Below, one piece after another: positions 37,901 through 46,645 of a stretch of 64,000 bases of DNA (its first letter is position 1; every line of letters begins with the position of its first letter). A program made the position numbers and the translations under genes. This DNA comes from Gracilaria gracilis (taxonomy: Eukaryota > Rhodophyta > Florideophyceae > Gracilariales > Gracilariaceae): positions 744,001 through 808,000 of the forward strand of contig JARGSG010000011.1 in NCBI GenBank assembly GCA_030374805.1, in the 5' to 3' direction. Under the pieces are notes generated by a model. The model ran no database searches and was not told the origin of the DNA. It saw nothing but the letters and a program-made list of their open reading frames with translations.

Positions 37901-38520
37901 TTCAGACGCTGAATTTCAGCAATTACGCGATCGCGTTCCCCTTGCAATATACGTTGTTGGAACACAGACATAGAAGCAGTTTTAAGCTCGTCCTCAATGT
38001 CGCTGACAATAGTCTGTTTTTCAATGATAAGAGCATTAAGATATTCTTTCTCCTTCTTCGCAACTGGATCTGAGATGCGAACCATTACACTGCCAGTTCC
38101 AATCTCATAAGGTCTGCCTACCATTTCTTGTGAAAACGCATAAAACTTTTCGCGCATGGAGCTGTTACGAACGATTGATAACTGTCGTATTGCAATCTCA
38201 TTTGATTTGGACCTTCGGACGCGTTCTGACAGAGAACGAAGCTTGACGCCACCAAAGTCAGCTTCTAAGAAAAGAAGTTCGCCCGTTGCTGGATGTCGGA
38301 TAACGAGTCCCACATGGTCCCACTGTGAATTTGAGAAAAGCTTGGACACTTTGCAAAGAACGGCGCCTGCCAGTGGCATGGAGGTGCAGCGTCTGTTAAA
38401 CAGAACAATATCGCCGGAATCAAGACCTGACGGAAGTTGGACATCGCGGACTGTTTGTTTAGACTGTTCTTCTGGGTGCGAATGTTGAGGTTCAGCGTGG
38501 TGCGTCTCGGCGGAATCCAT
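34963..38520 (-). CDS. Peptidase-fold / 2x cNMP-binding / EF-hand / mitochondrial carrier fusion
   Basis: An uninterrupted 1185-residue protein with four module types. (1) Residues about 30-300 form a permuted papain-fold (YiiX/NlpC-P60-like) domain: SGDIVLFNRR, SQWDHVGLVIRHP with the likely catalytic His, FLEADFGGV, and later VFCSELVAAAYQRV with the likely Cys near 243; a charged helical insert separates them. (2) Two cyclic-nucleotide-binding domains at about 340-455 and 470-605. The second has the canonical phosphate cassette FGELSLMYNAPRAATIRA, while the first is degenerate (FGVTG...PRVAT). (3) One credible EF-hand loop DQSNTGFISLDD near 711-722. (4) A complete SLC25 carrier at about 860-1170 with all three signatures (PLERVK, PFDFVR, PIDTCR). 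It suggests transport gated by cNMP and Ca2+, but the substrate and organelle are unknown. Convergent with the TMEM230-like gene. Confidence 0.9.
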   Translation of the reverse strand: MDSAETHHAEPQHSHPEEQSKQTVRDVQLPSGLDSGDIVLFNRRCTSMPLAGAVLCKVSKLFSNSQWDHVGLVIRHPATGELLFLEADFGGVKLRSLSERVRRSKSNEIAIRQLSIVRNSSMREKFYAFSQEMVGRPYEIGTGSVMVRISDPVAKKEKEYLNALIIEKQTIVSDIEDELKTASMSVFQQRILQGERDRVIAEIQRLKKRLDPNFEPKSFAEEVRSVAEPQVSTKYKGDLSRVFCSELVAAAYQRVDLIGSYPPPFYYSPKDFSSEDANIPGVMLLKNIRLSKEKYLRRSARSARDLVNRRKSFGNVYDGEKPPREHRSLIRDALKRTPLYSQVPDEYKRNQLLNSFRARVVEPGGVVFEQGEYGDKFYIVANGEIERWHSRSDQPPILLSTLGARTSFGVTGFSFNSVPRVATLRAKQKTLLWELDRPTFERFKDASSDAQSIMSAADQRLLRRHLHEHFLFKRLDKIGPNELKPFFLVKFRAGENVFEQGNTGDNMYIIKSGELERHTRNPKARRIGQNNTEVVDDEQGSLIKTLNAGQSFGELSLMYNAPRAATIRARTDSECWAISAAAYHLLNLGGGNQHLRTVFKKIASVEKDGEPYMTKDDLLKFIGVHAFPEQDRERLSALLISLIASNRAKDPIASKSRKNGQDSYPSATQQEIGESSSDMEEESDILLSFWEFCRFDIVINNPDADMEVGFRKSDQSNTGFISLDDMEELLHEYADYDPVAQHMLTGENPILRSVFGRHGTRTLSMKDFNGLSKDILPPLFRADIQRIRDHFLNADAIGSVGHNQKDLEDVPFLESYVAPTLLGSKFVGTKALPTPNRSSLQTHSVYPPHAPTWLTNVKWSDWLTLCMTGIVSRTAVAPLERVKMLMQTGNRVQYSGGWVASLRQMVAEDSSIRRALFRQNGANILRTVPSTIIQTALVTRLASSPQVASWFSSPVTESDNNSSSSATGRGSNRTLVALFAGGLAGMVSQTSTYPFDFVRARLAMQRQGFEPYRGPFHGINEAMRMEGVRSIYRGLFPTLVGSFAFTGITLAVYETCLLPILPRRNSDTTNSPTPGGLVVAGILTNMTSQIATYPIDTCRRRMQVAGFDARSGSHSTTFFNAWKEIGSQMGWRGYFRGVLPNLFKIAPSTAVSLLVYERLRPRIDAAEGAIGNFLSQSSPHVRTSS

Positions 38521-38759
38521 GGAGCGACAGAATTGGACTGACGGAGAGGCGAATGCGGCGTTACGCTTCGTACCAGTTGGTCGTCAGCTTCGAACGCGGC
38601 GGGCATCGAAGACGCGCAAGCGAACAAGTTCCGCAAACCACCGACGTGCGCCAAAAGGACATAAGCTTTGATTCGCGGGCTGTAAGGAACACACGTGTGC
38701 TATGTGCATAATATGCATATGTGTCATCTATGTGCCCATGGGCACGCGTTACCTTCTTG

Positions 38760-39125
38760 TCACACTCTGCAGACTCTGCAGTGCAAGGCCGAAAATGTGA
38801 GTGCAGTGAGCACTTCCGAGAAGAGGTGTCCGGAAAGTGATCTCTTGGGTTGATAACGTCTTGGAACGAATTGCAAGCGAGTGCCTACAACTGTTCTTAA
38901 CGATGTATTGTGAGAGGCGGTGAGTGGCCGTAATTGCTGAAGGTACATGATGTGTCTGGTTAGAAAGGTGCTCTGAATGTTTGCCATGCCTGTGTGACTA
39001 GCTTCAAACGAGTTGTCTGCAGTGGAAAGTGCGACCAAATGTTGTTTGGCCTTCATACTTGTCGTACGAAGGTCCTTCGTTGATCGAACAAGTTTTGCAA
39101 TCCCGCAGGCAATATTGAACGCCAT
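38760..39125 (-). CDS. Doubtful small ORF
   Basis: 121 codons, starting MAFNIACGIAKLVRS, basic, with a cysteine-containing end. No domain is recognised. The N-terminus could be an organelle presequence, and its position between two real genes leaves room for a short gene, but composition alone does not separate it from chance. Confidence 0.22.
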   Translation of the reverse strand: MAFNIACGIAKLVRSTKDLRTTSMKAKQHLVALSTADNSFEASHTGMANIQSTFLTRHIMYLQQLRPLTASHNTSLRTVVGTRLQFVPRRYQPKRSLSGHLFSEVLTALTFSALHCRVCRV

Positions 39126-40198
39126 GGTGCGTAGATTCGGTCATCAGAAATGGAAACTTGTAAGATTTATTTGGCAAGGAGTGTAGTTCAAGGCTTTCTT
39201 GGAACTGTCACTTTGTCCATCGTGTGTCACAAGTGATGGCTCTAAGCTCATTATTTAACGTCCCTGCAGTATGATATCGAAAAACGATGGAGCCTCCGTT
39301 ACTCAACAGCGCTCAGATGCTGGCTTGGGAGCTGAAGAGAAGGAACGACAGGATTGATGGAGAAGGGAATGGAGGGCAAGGAGGGTACCGGTCGTGACGT
39401 GACAACGCACTGGACGGGGGGCATTGGTCACGCCGTTCACGTGGCCACGTTGTTGGGAGTGTGCTTACAGTGTGCGCCAGAAATGACAATTGGGGAGCGT
39501 CCCCATGACGCCTCTCCGCTGTCTTCGCGACTGAAGTTTCGCAGGACGTTGCTTTTTGATTGGCGGCGCGCGTTCCGTTGCAATCTTCGCTGCCCTTGTC
39601 AAATGGCCCTATTGGGCCGCCGGCCACTTGAGGTGTCCGCGTGCGATTGATTTGATGATGTCTGTATGATGCCTTCGTAGCACGAGAAAGCCACTTTTCT
39701 CTATACTGTGACCTTAGTATATCTACATACGTCTGTTGATTCAACACTTACATATGGTATGGCTGAACAAGTAAAGTCAGCTTTAGTTCAAAAGTTACCA
39801 AAGCGCAGTTTGGTTTCATCAAAGGCGGCCGGATTCGCCAGAGCGTAGGGGAGCCATCGAGCCTCAACGATGAATAAAATGAATTGCATCACAAGGTGCA
39901 TTAAATTTGCTTCATGAGCGATGGAAGAACACTATTCACAATTGGAACTGCAACGTATCTTCATCGTGGAATTAGCAGCGCAGCAACGCCTTCATGTTTA
40001 CCGGTAGCCCTCACCGGGCAGTTTAAACACAGAAAGCTTGCAGAAAGCCCCCGCTTGTGGGCTACGTGTGTTGATCTTAAGCCAACAACAAAGGAGAGTA
40101 AGGGTTACCCTTGATCATGATGTGATGGTGAGTCATTCCACTTCACCACCGTCCACATGGAACCGCCTCCAAGTTGGAGGCTCCAACGTGCAGAACAA

Positions 40199-40211
40199 GT
40201 ACCGTTGGTAC
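40199..40211. promoter_or_regulatory. Perfect GTACC-N3-GGTAC dyad
   Basis: GTACC-GTT-GGTAC. It shares 13 bases with the reverse complement of 21328-21340 and 12 of 13 with 49825-49837. Confidence 0.4.
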
Positions 40212-40919
40212 GTTAGATAGGCTACAACAGCGCTGCCACAAAATAGGCACGCTCGCTCTCGCGCGACCGCGCTATCCATGCACGATGCACCAGCGACAGG
40301 TCGCAGCCGACGCGTCAGCAAAACCACTTGGCAATCGCAGCCGCGCCACTGTCCACAGTTCGCCGTACAGGTATCTCAATCTTAGATAGCCGCGTGTCAG
40401 CACCGGCGCTTGTCGCGTCTGGATCACCGCTGGCGCTGTTTCCACAAATTGATTTTGGCGCCGATCGCAAATCGATTTGCTCCCTAGTTTTTCATTCATC
40501 TGCCTCCATTTTTTCATCGGTGTGTCGTCGCTCGGTCACTGCCCCTCTGCCGCACTGTCCGCGTACTCGCTGTCGAATCGGTCCCCCCCTCGCCCTCCTC
40601 AACTGCCCTCCCCTCCGTCTTCACTACGCTCCTTGCCCGCGTTTCAAAGGTTCGTTCTTCTCACTCACACTTCCTTTCACCCGTGCCTTCTCTTTTCTCC
40701 CCCTTTGTATCGGTGTACTCTTTTGGTACCATTGTCTCACACCGATCCGTCTTTGTGCTTCGTCTTACCAGTGTGGCATACTGACCTTATAACTTGTCGT
40801 CTTTCGCTGCGATCTCTCCACTTTGCCGTGATCTTTGTGCTTTTCCGTCCCACCTTAGTGCCGTTCATAAGAGACCGCCTCCCTTTTCTTCGTATCGTGC
40901 GCCCGCGCTTACCTTCATC

Positions 40920-41864
40920 ATGGAACAAACCGATGCCCCTGCTGCCCCCTTGGAACAGACCGACAAGGAGAAAGCCGTCTACCTTGCGAAGCTTGCCGAG
41001 CAAGCCGAGCGCTATGACGGTAAGTTTGCTGCTTAGTCCACCAATCCTATTGCGCATATCGCCTTCAATTGCGCTCGAACTGTATCGTGCTGACCATCAA
41101 TCCCCCAACATTGTTATCATCACCGTCCCATTCTCGTGTCTGATCTTCTCTCCTACCGTTCTTCATGAGCAGAAATGGTTAAGGAAATGCGTAACGTGGC
41201 TCAAATGATGGAGGGCGAACTATCCGTGGAAGAGCGAAATCTCCTCTCCGTCGCCTACAAGAACGTCATCGGCGCCCGAAGAGCGAGTTGGCGTATTATT
41301 TCCTCCATCGAGCAAAAAGAAGAGAACAAGGGTAACACTGTTCATGTCGAGATCACCAAGGAATACCGCTCCAAGATCGAAGCAGAGCTCAACAATATCT
41401 GTCAGGACATTCTCAATATCCTTGATTCCCACCTCATCCCCAGCGCCGTCAATGAAGAATCAAAGGTATTCTACTACAAGATGAAGGGTGATTATCACCG
41501 TTACCTGGCAGAGTTCTCTGATGAAGCTCAGCGCAGCGATGCTTCGCAAAAATCGTTGGAAGCGTACCAGGAGGCGACTACCCACGCCAAGAATGGTCTT
41601 CCCCCTACACACCCCATCCGTTTGGGTCTTGCGCTCAACTTTTCTGTGTTCTACTACGAAATCTTTAACAGCCCAGACGATGCCTGTGAATTAGCCAAGA
41701 CCGCCTTTGACGACGCTATTGCTGAGTTGGATACGCTCAATGAGGAGTCATACAAGGACTCCACGTTGATCATGCAACTTCTCCGCGATAACCTCACCTT
41801 GTGGAAGACTGACCAGGATAATGACGAAGAGCTTGGCGATGAGAACCCAGATGCCAAGGAGTAA
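40920..41864 (+). CDS. 14-3-3 protein
   Basis: A 263-residue 14-3-3 adaptor, binding phosphoserine/threonine motifs as a dimer. Two exons: 40920-41019 and 41173-41864. The 153-nt intron runs GTAAGT ... GAGCAG and splits the codon that joins RYD to EMVKEMR. Family blocks are present: [16 protein letters not shown]-like helix 1/2 (here [15 protein letters not shown]), [29 protein letters not shown] with phosphate-binding Lys/Arg, [30 protein letters not shown] and [12 protein letters not shown]. The acidic C-terminal tail ([15 protein letters not shown]) is typical. A long CT-rich leader precedes the ATG. Confidence 0.97.
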
Positions 41865-42319
41865 GCGTGAATAATCACAATAACTGTCGTATGGGAAGCA
41901 ACTTTTTTGCATTCGATACTACTAGATGCTTTGCCGTGACTCACGCCATGTTTGTCGCACGGGATACAATGTAGTGATGGTGTCATTGCTTCGGCGAGAT
42001 ACATCAACTGCCGACGCTTCGCATCAGCCATATTTCGAATGCTTGCATTTGCGTGCGTTCTCCGTGCGACTGTCTGCGGGCATTTTCGAAGAAGCGAATC
42101 AAGCGTCCTAAATCGCTTGACAGCATAGCGAACATAAAGGAAGAACATCTCGTATTTTCGTGCTTCAGCAAAACTGGTCGCGCCTTTGTTCTACTAGGCT
42201 TTTTGTCTGCTATGATAAAGAGTCTGCGCCGTAAAAAAACGTGCGACGCTCTCACGATCATTACACGTGACGCCCAAACCCATCCTTCGCAGACGTTAGG
42301 TCGGGTCAGTTGTCTTGTT
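41865..42319. other. Convergent 3' region
   Basis: Lies between the 14-3-3 stop and the VPS39-family stop. No gene seen. Confidence 0.5.
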
Positions 42320-45238
42320 TTATTGTGAGGCGTTCAATTCTTGATTGTCTCGACTGATATGACAAGCATAATGAGCTACAGAGCCATCTGGATACGCGAC
42401 AAACACAAGTGTCCCGATTCTTCTTGTGCATAAGGTACACGCCCTATCATGTCCAATCACTACTACTCGTCGTCTTCGCGTCAGAACTTCTTCACGCATT
42501 CGACGTACTTCACTCTTTTTCATCGCTCTAAGCATCTCCCCCAACCGGTGTCGCTCATTACCTGACACCAGAGCTGCTTCCAGAAACGGGAACATCTGAG
42601 ATAACGATAGAGACTCGTCTGAACAACGTCCATCTAGCAGCAGTTTTTCAATCTCAAGACTTCCTGCACTGCATTTCAGTACATCGCTCGCATCCTGGAT
42701 ACGCATTACTCTGCCTTGTGCTGAAACACGAAGGTAAGCTGCAACCAATGACTCAACAGCGGTCGCACGGTCTGACCCTGGTGACATGCGCACCAATCTC
42801 GTGAGCGCCTCTTGTGGCGCCAAGTTTACTTCCGCGGCAAGTTCATCAGCAGCGGCTTCATGTCGCCCTTGCCGTCCTAGCAGAAATGCCAACTCTTCGC
42901 GAAGACCGAGTGCCTTGTATTCGGGCTTTTGTAGTGCTTGTAGTAACGTGTACGAATGATATGTTGCGTCTGGGCGATACAGAATCTTAGTTCCGAAAGT
43001 TGACCTGAGACTCTCAAACACCTCGTCTTTTGAAGTGGAGTTTGCTCTTGCCATCCCCGCGAGAAGCGCCAACGCAATAACATCAGCCGAAAAGTTTTCC
43101 GTGTGTTCAAAATTGTTTGTGTCAGCCTCAGTGATGCTGTCTCCAGAATCATCCAGGATTAACCCACAAACTTCGTCCACGACCTCTTTAAGTAGGTCAT
43201 CTGCTTCTTCGACAAGAACTTCAAACGTTCTACCAAGAAGATCATCCGAATCTTTTACTTGTCGGACAAGTTTTTGAATTAGATCTTGTAGTTTCTCACG
43301 TCCTTGAGCTTCTTCGTGGGCTTCTTGCGCGAGCCATCTCAAGTGAGTGAAATAGACATCAGGATTGTCACTGGGGTGCATAATGGTTGAAAGATAACTA
43401 CTGACGCCGTTGAAGTTGTTAGCCATTTCCGAGTTTTCCAGCAACGTAAGGGCCTTCTCATGAACAGAGAGTGAGGTGTAAAGTGCGACAAGGGCCTCAA
43501 TTTGTTCTTCTTGACGTAGAATACTTGTCTTCCCTGTTATCAAGCTCTCGCCGACAGATAATGGAATTCCATGCTTCGATTGTAGCAAAGAGCGGATCCT
43601 CGAAGCCGATTCATCTGCTCGGCACAAAGTCTCCAAAACGTCAACATCAGCTTTGCTTGGAAGCATTATCTGCCGACGTAATCGAAACAAGAAGTCAGCC
43701 CACATCGTTGCAATTACGTCGTCCGACTGCCAGGTACTATTAGAATCTCCACGCAACTCTACCGCTTCAGATATGAGCTCAGGATCGTTCCCCTCGCGCT
43801 TAATGACCATGTTGACAACATTCTGCATATGATAGATCGCTGCATCGTGCCAGTCTTGATTTCTAGCTTCGACAGCCAAACGTCGACGCAGACTCAGCAT
43901 GCGATCTATTTGTTCGGCTGGAACAAGGGCAAGGGCCAGGCGGAGCTCATCCGCGGCTTCCTTCTCTTCAATTAACGTCTCAAGATCGTCAACGAGCTCC
44001 AAGGCTACGATGCGACCTCCTGGCCAGAAGACCACGGCGAGATTGCGACCGTAACGGCAGATGAGAAGTTTTGCTCCCTGCTCGAGATTCTTTTTCGGGT
44101 CTGCCTCATCGTCCTCAAAGAGTTTTACTTGTTCCATAACTCCTTGAACCGAGCCGTTTGCAGCGAACGCCATGACTTCGTTATTCAGAGACATCGATAA
44201 AACGAATGGTGGTGAAAAAATTGTGCTCTGTGGGGGCTTTTCTGCTCTCTTGGCCAGCGCTTCATCAAGAACAGTTCGATTAGTTATACCTGTCGCAACA
44301 GATGCTAGGGAAGACATAGAATTGCTCCTCTCCTTTCCTCGAGCCAATTGGGACGAGCTTTCCTCTTTCGTGCTAAAGGACGCAATTGAATCAGAAATCT
44401 CCATACCACTCCTGCTCTTGAACACATTCTCCATTTCTTCCAGTTTCTCTCCGAAAGAAGAGTACGTGACCAGTTCCTGATCAACTGTGAGTAGCCATTT
44501 ATTCTCGGGAAGGGCAAATGCTATAGGTGACTCACCCACTGCAGATAAACCTCGCCTCCAGAAAAACCCCCCTATCAAAGACAGCATCGCAGCTCCACCG
44601 TCTGCTGCAGAAGACTGTCGTTTGTGATTCTCGGAACGGTTCACAGTTGCTGCAACTGCCAGTACGCCACCCCTGGATATTCTTAGCAGATGATGAACTG
44701 CAGAGGTGGATACCACAATGGTCATCTCAGAGAAAGCAACCGAATCAATCCGTTCTGGGAGCACATATTCGCCCAATACGGTGACATTTTCGCGCACTGG
44801 ATTGATATCAAGAAGAACAACAGTCGCTTCTCTTGCTAGTGCCACACGAAAAGATTCTGCAACAAGATCGGACCCAAGGCTGTCCACAGAGAACATTTGA
44901 GCGTTGTTGGACATCGCCTGTAGCTCATCTGCAAGCTCGCCTTCAATCCTCTCGAGATTTGGGAATGAATGCAGACGTAACCCTACGCCATTTATAAGAG
45001 CCAACACAACAGCTTTTTGCTCCGGAAGAGAGTTGGAAGCAAAGGTCGCGTATCTCACGCAAGCAATCTCGCGCGCATACGCCTCGGTGCTGATTCGTTG
45101 CTCTTCACCGCACACAAGTTCGGGGGCATCGGTAGCAGCGATGATGCAACCAGTATCTGGGACCGTCGTCGCGCATAGAATTCGTGCACCGCGAGAATCA
45201 ATGTTAGGAAGTGGGCGGCATCGAATTAGAGTAGCCAT
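42320..45238 (-). CDS. VPS39/VPS3/TGFBRAP1-family tethering subunit
   Basis: A 972-residue HOPS/CORVET-type subunit. The N-terminal half is a CNH-like beta-propeller with strands such as AVVLALINGVGLRLHSFPNLE, SVAFSEMTIVVSTSAVHHLLR and IAFALPENKWLLTVDQELV. The C-terminal half is alpha-solenoid (clathrin-heavy-chain-like repeats), including EAVELRG, LREELAFLLGRQGRHEAAADELA and LVRMSPGSDRATAVESLVAAYLR. It ends in the zinc-binding VPS39_2 motif CTLCTRRIGTLVFVAYPDG with a following HYACH. This motif is shared by VPS39, VPS3 and TGFBRAP1, and I cannot separate them by eye. Role: Rab-dependent tethering before endosome or vacuole fusion. VPS16, another subunit of the same complexes, is 1.4 kb away. 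Confidence 0.85.
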   Translation of the reverse strand: MATLIRCRPLPNIDSRGARILCATTVPDTGCIIAATDAPELVCGEEQRISTEAYAREIACVRYATFASNSLPEQKAVVLALINGVGLRLHSFPNLERIEGELADELQAMSNNAQMFSVDSLGSDLVAESFRVALAREATVVLLDINPVRENVTVLGEYVLPERIDSVAFSEMTIVVSTSAVHHLLRISRGGVLAVAATVNRSENHKRQSSAADGGAAMLSLIGGFFWRRGLSAVGESPIAFALPENKWLLTVDQELVTYSSFGEKLEEMENVFKSRSGMEISDSIASFSTKEESSSQLARGKERSNSMSSLASVATGITNRTVLDEALAKRAEKPPQSTIFSPPFVLSMSLNNEVMAFAANGSVQGVMEQVKLFEDDEADPKKNLEQGAKLLICRYGRNLAVVFWPGGRIVALELVDDLETLIEEKEAADELRLALALVPAEQIDRMLSLRRRLAVEARNQDWHDAAIYHMQNVVNMVIKREGNDPELISEAVELRGDSNSTWQSDDVIATMWADFLFRLRRQIMLPSKADVDVLETLCRADESASRIRSLLQSKHGIPLSVGESLITGKTSILRQEEQIEALVALYTSLSVHEKALTLLENSEMANNFNGVSSYLSTIMHPSDNPDVYFTHLRWLAQEAHEEAQGREKLQDLIQKLVRQVKDSDDLLGRTFEVLVEEADDLLKEVVDEVCGLILDDSGDSITEADTNNFEHTENFSADVIALALLAGMARANSTSKDEVFESLRSTFGTKILYRPDATYHSYTLLQALQKPEYKALGLREELAFLLGRQGRHEAAADELAAEVNLAPQEALTRLVRMSPGSDRATAVESLVAAYLRVSAQGRVMRIQDASDVLKCSAGSLEIEKLLLDGRCSDESLSLSQMFPFLEAALVSGNERHRLGEMLRAMKKSEVRRMREEVLTRRRRVVVIGHDRACTLCTRRIGTLVFVAYPDGSVAHYACHISRDNQELNASQ

Positions 45239-45923
45239 TGTTGAGTGGCTTGGGATGCAAGATAGCCGTGAAAAAGGGTTGGTTGTCAGCTATGATCAAG
45301 TTGGAGACTCCTGTGATAGGGCGGGTCCTCGAGACTCAAAGCACATGGCTATGTCGTAAGAAGCGCGCGAAGCCCTCTTCAATGACAGGCAAACAAGCTT
45401 TGCGCGGCAGTCGATGACGTTGTGGGCCGCGACTGAGCAGCTAGCGCCATTAAGCACGTAACTAAAGCGTTTGCTTCCTCGCGCTTGCTGATGGCGTTGT
45501 CCACATGGAGGCCAAGACGGCTGCTCCGCGCTGTAAGAGACCTTGTATATGCCTACTGTAAAGGTTTTCTTACATGAATATACCTCTCTTTCTGCAAAAC
45601 CTTCCCTTTCGTTCGAAGGTTGGTCACCCGGCCAAATCCCCTCTCGAACTCCTTCCAGAGCACTCCAGCCAAAGCGCACCCCATTGAAGTACTCACCAAG
45701 CAGTACGGACAATTAAAGGTAGCAAGGGTATCTTTTCCGGCAATCCTGAACAGAACTATCTTCCTCCAACAAAAGAGAGAACCAAGATTGAGATTTGGTT
45801 CATTTACGCATCATCTCGACCTAAAGCGGACTCCACTGAAGAACAAAGCGTGCTGCCACAGGCCACCAACTGGGAAAGAGCGGCTTGAAACGCAAGACGT
45901 AACCTAAATTCACCGCAGAAAAG
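45239..45923. promoter_or_regulatory. Divergent promoter region
   Basis: Lies between the VPS39-family gene (minus) and NAA10 (plus). An open frame on the minus strand (45296-45712) shows no domain. Nothing else is seen. Confidence 0.4.
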
Positions 45924-46548
45924 ATGGTGAACATTCGTCAAGCAGTAGTACGTGCCAATGCAATGTCCGTCAATGCATTCGTTTCACAAGAAGCAATAAT
46001 ACTAACCCTTGGAATATCTTTATCGCCAGCCTGAAGATCTTCTTGCTATTCAAGCATGTAATTTAGCATGTCTTCCAGAGAACTACCAAATGAAATACTA
46101 CTTCTATCACATTTTGTCGTGGCCGCAACTCATGTTTGTGGCTGAAGATGCCAAAGGTCGCATTGTGGGTTACGTGCTTTCAAAGATGGAGGAAGAATCT
46201 TCAATCGTGCATGGGCACATCACTTCCCTGGCCGTCTTGCGTCCGTACAGAAAAATGGGTCTTGCAAGGCGACTAATGCAATGCGCTCATGCAGCCATGA
46301 AGGAAACATTCGAAGCGGAGTATGCTAGTCTTCACGTGCGGAAGAGTAACGAAGCTGCAAAGCATTTATACATCAAAACATTGGGGTATGAAATCCATGA
46401 TATAGAAGCCAAGTACTATGCAGATGCTGAAGATGCTTATGATATGAGATGTTATATGAACAAAGATGAATCCGAATCGAAAAAGAAAGATGCTGGGGAA
46501 TCTTCTCAGGCAGCGTCTCAGCCGCAAAGCCAATCCAGTAGTAAGTAA
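45924..46548 (+). CDS. NAA10: N-alpha-acetyltransferase 10 (NatA catalytic)
   Basis: A 180-residue GNAT-fold catalytic subunit of NatA, which acetylates N-termini of nascent proteins at the ribosome. Two exons: a tiny first exon of 24 nt (45924-45947, MVNIRQAV) and 46030-46548. Splicing (GTACGT ... CGCCAG, 82 nt, with TACTAAC about 25 nt before the acceptor) restores the family start NIRxAxPEDL. Downstream are [40 protein letters not shown], the acetyl-CoA loop [13 protein letters not shown] and [14 protein letters not shown]. The acidic, Ser/Gln-rich tail is typical. An unspliced alternative start at 46009 would lose the first beta strand. Confidence 0.93.
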
Positions 46549-46645
46549 AGGCGTTTTACGAGCCAAATCTAAACTATGGATATGTGCAAAAATGTGTGTT
46601 TCATTACTATTTCTACATAGGAGTGAATTCGGTCGCCCGGCACGC

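Larger units (their letters stand above)
38521..40919. other. 2.4-kb intergenic region
   Basis: No gene is firmly supported. A minus-strand open frame at 38760-39125 is listed separately as doubtful. A perfect GTACC-N3-GGTAC dyad lies at 40199-40211. From about 40540 to 40919 the plus strand is strongly pyrimidine-rich (CT tracts), probably promoter and leader of the 14-3-3 gene. Confidence 0.5.

Noticed and set aside
45296-45712. A 138-codon minus-strand frame between VPS39-family and NAA10 genes
   Set aside because: No domain is seen, it lies in a divergent promoter region, and its composition resembles the non-coding flanks.
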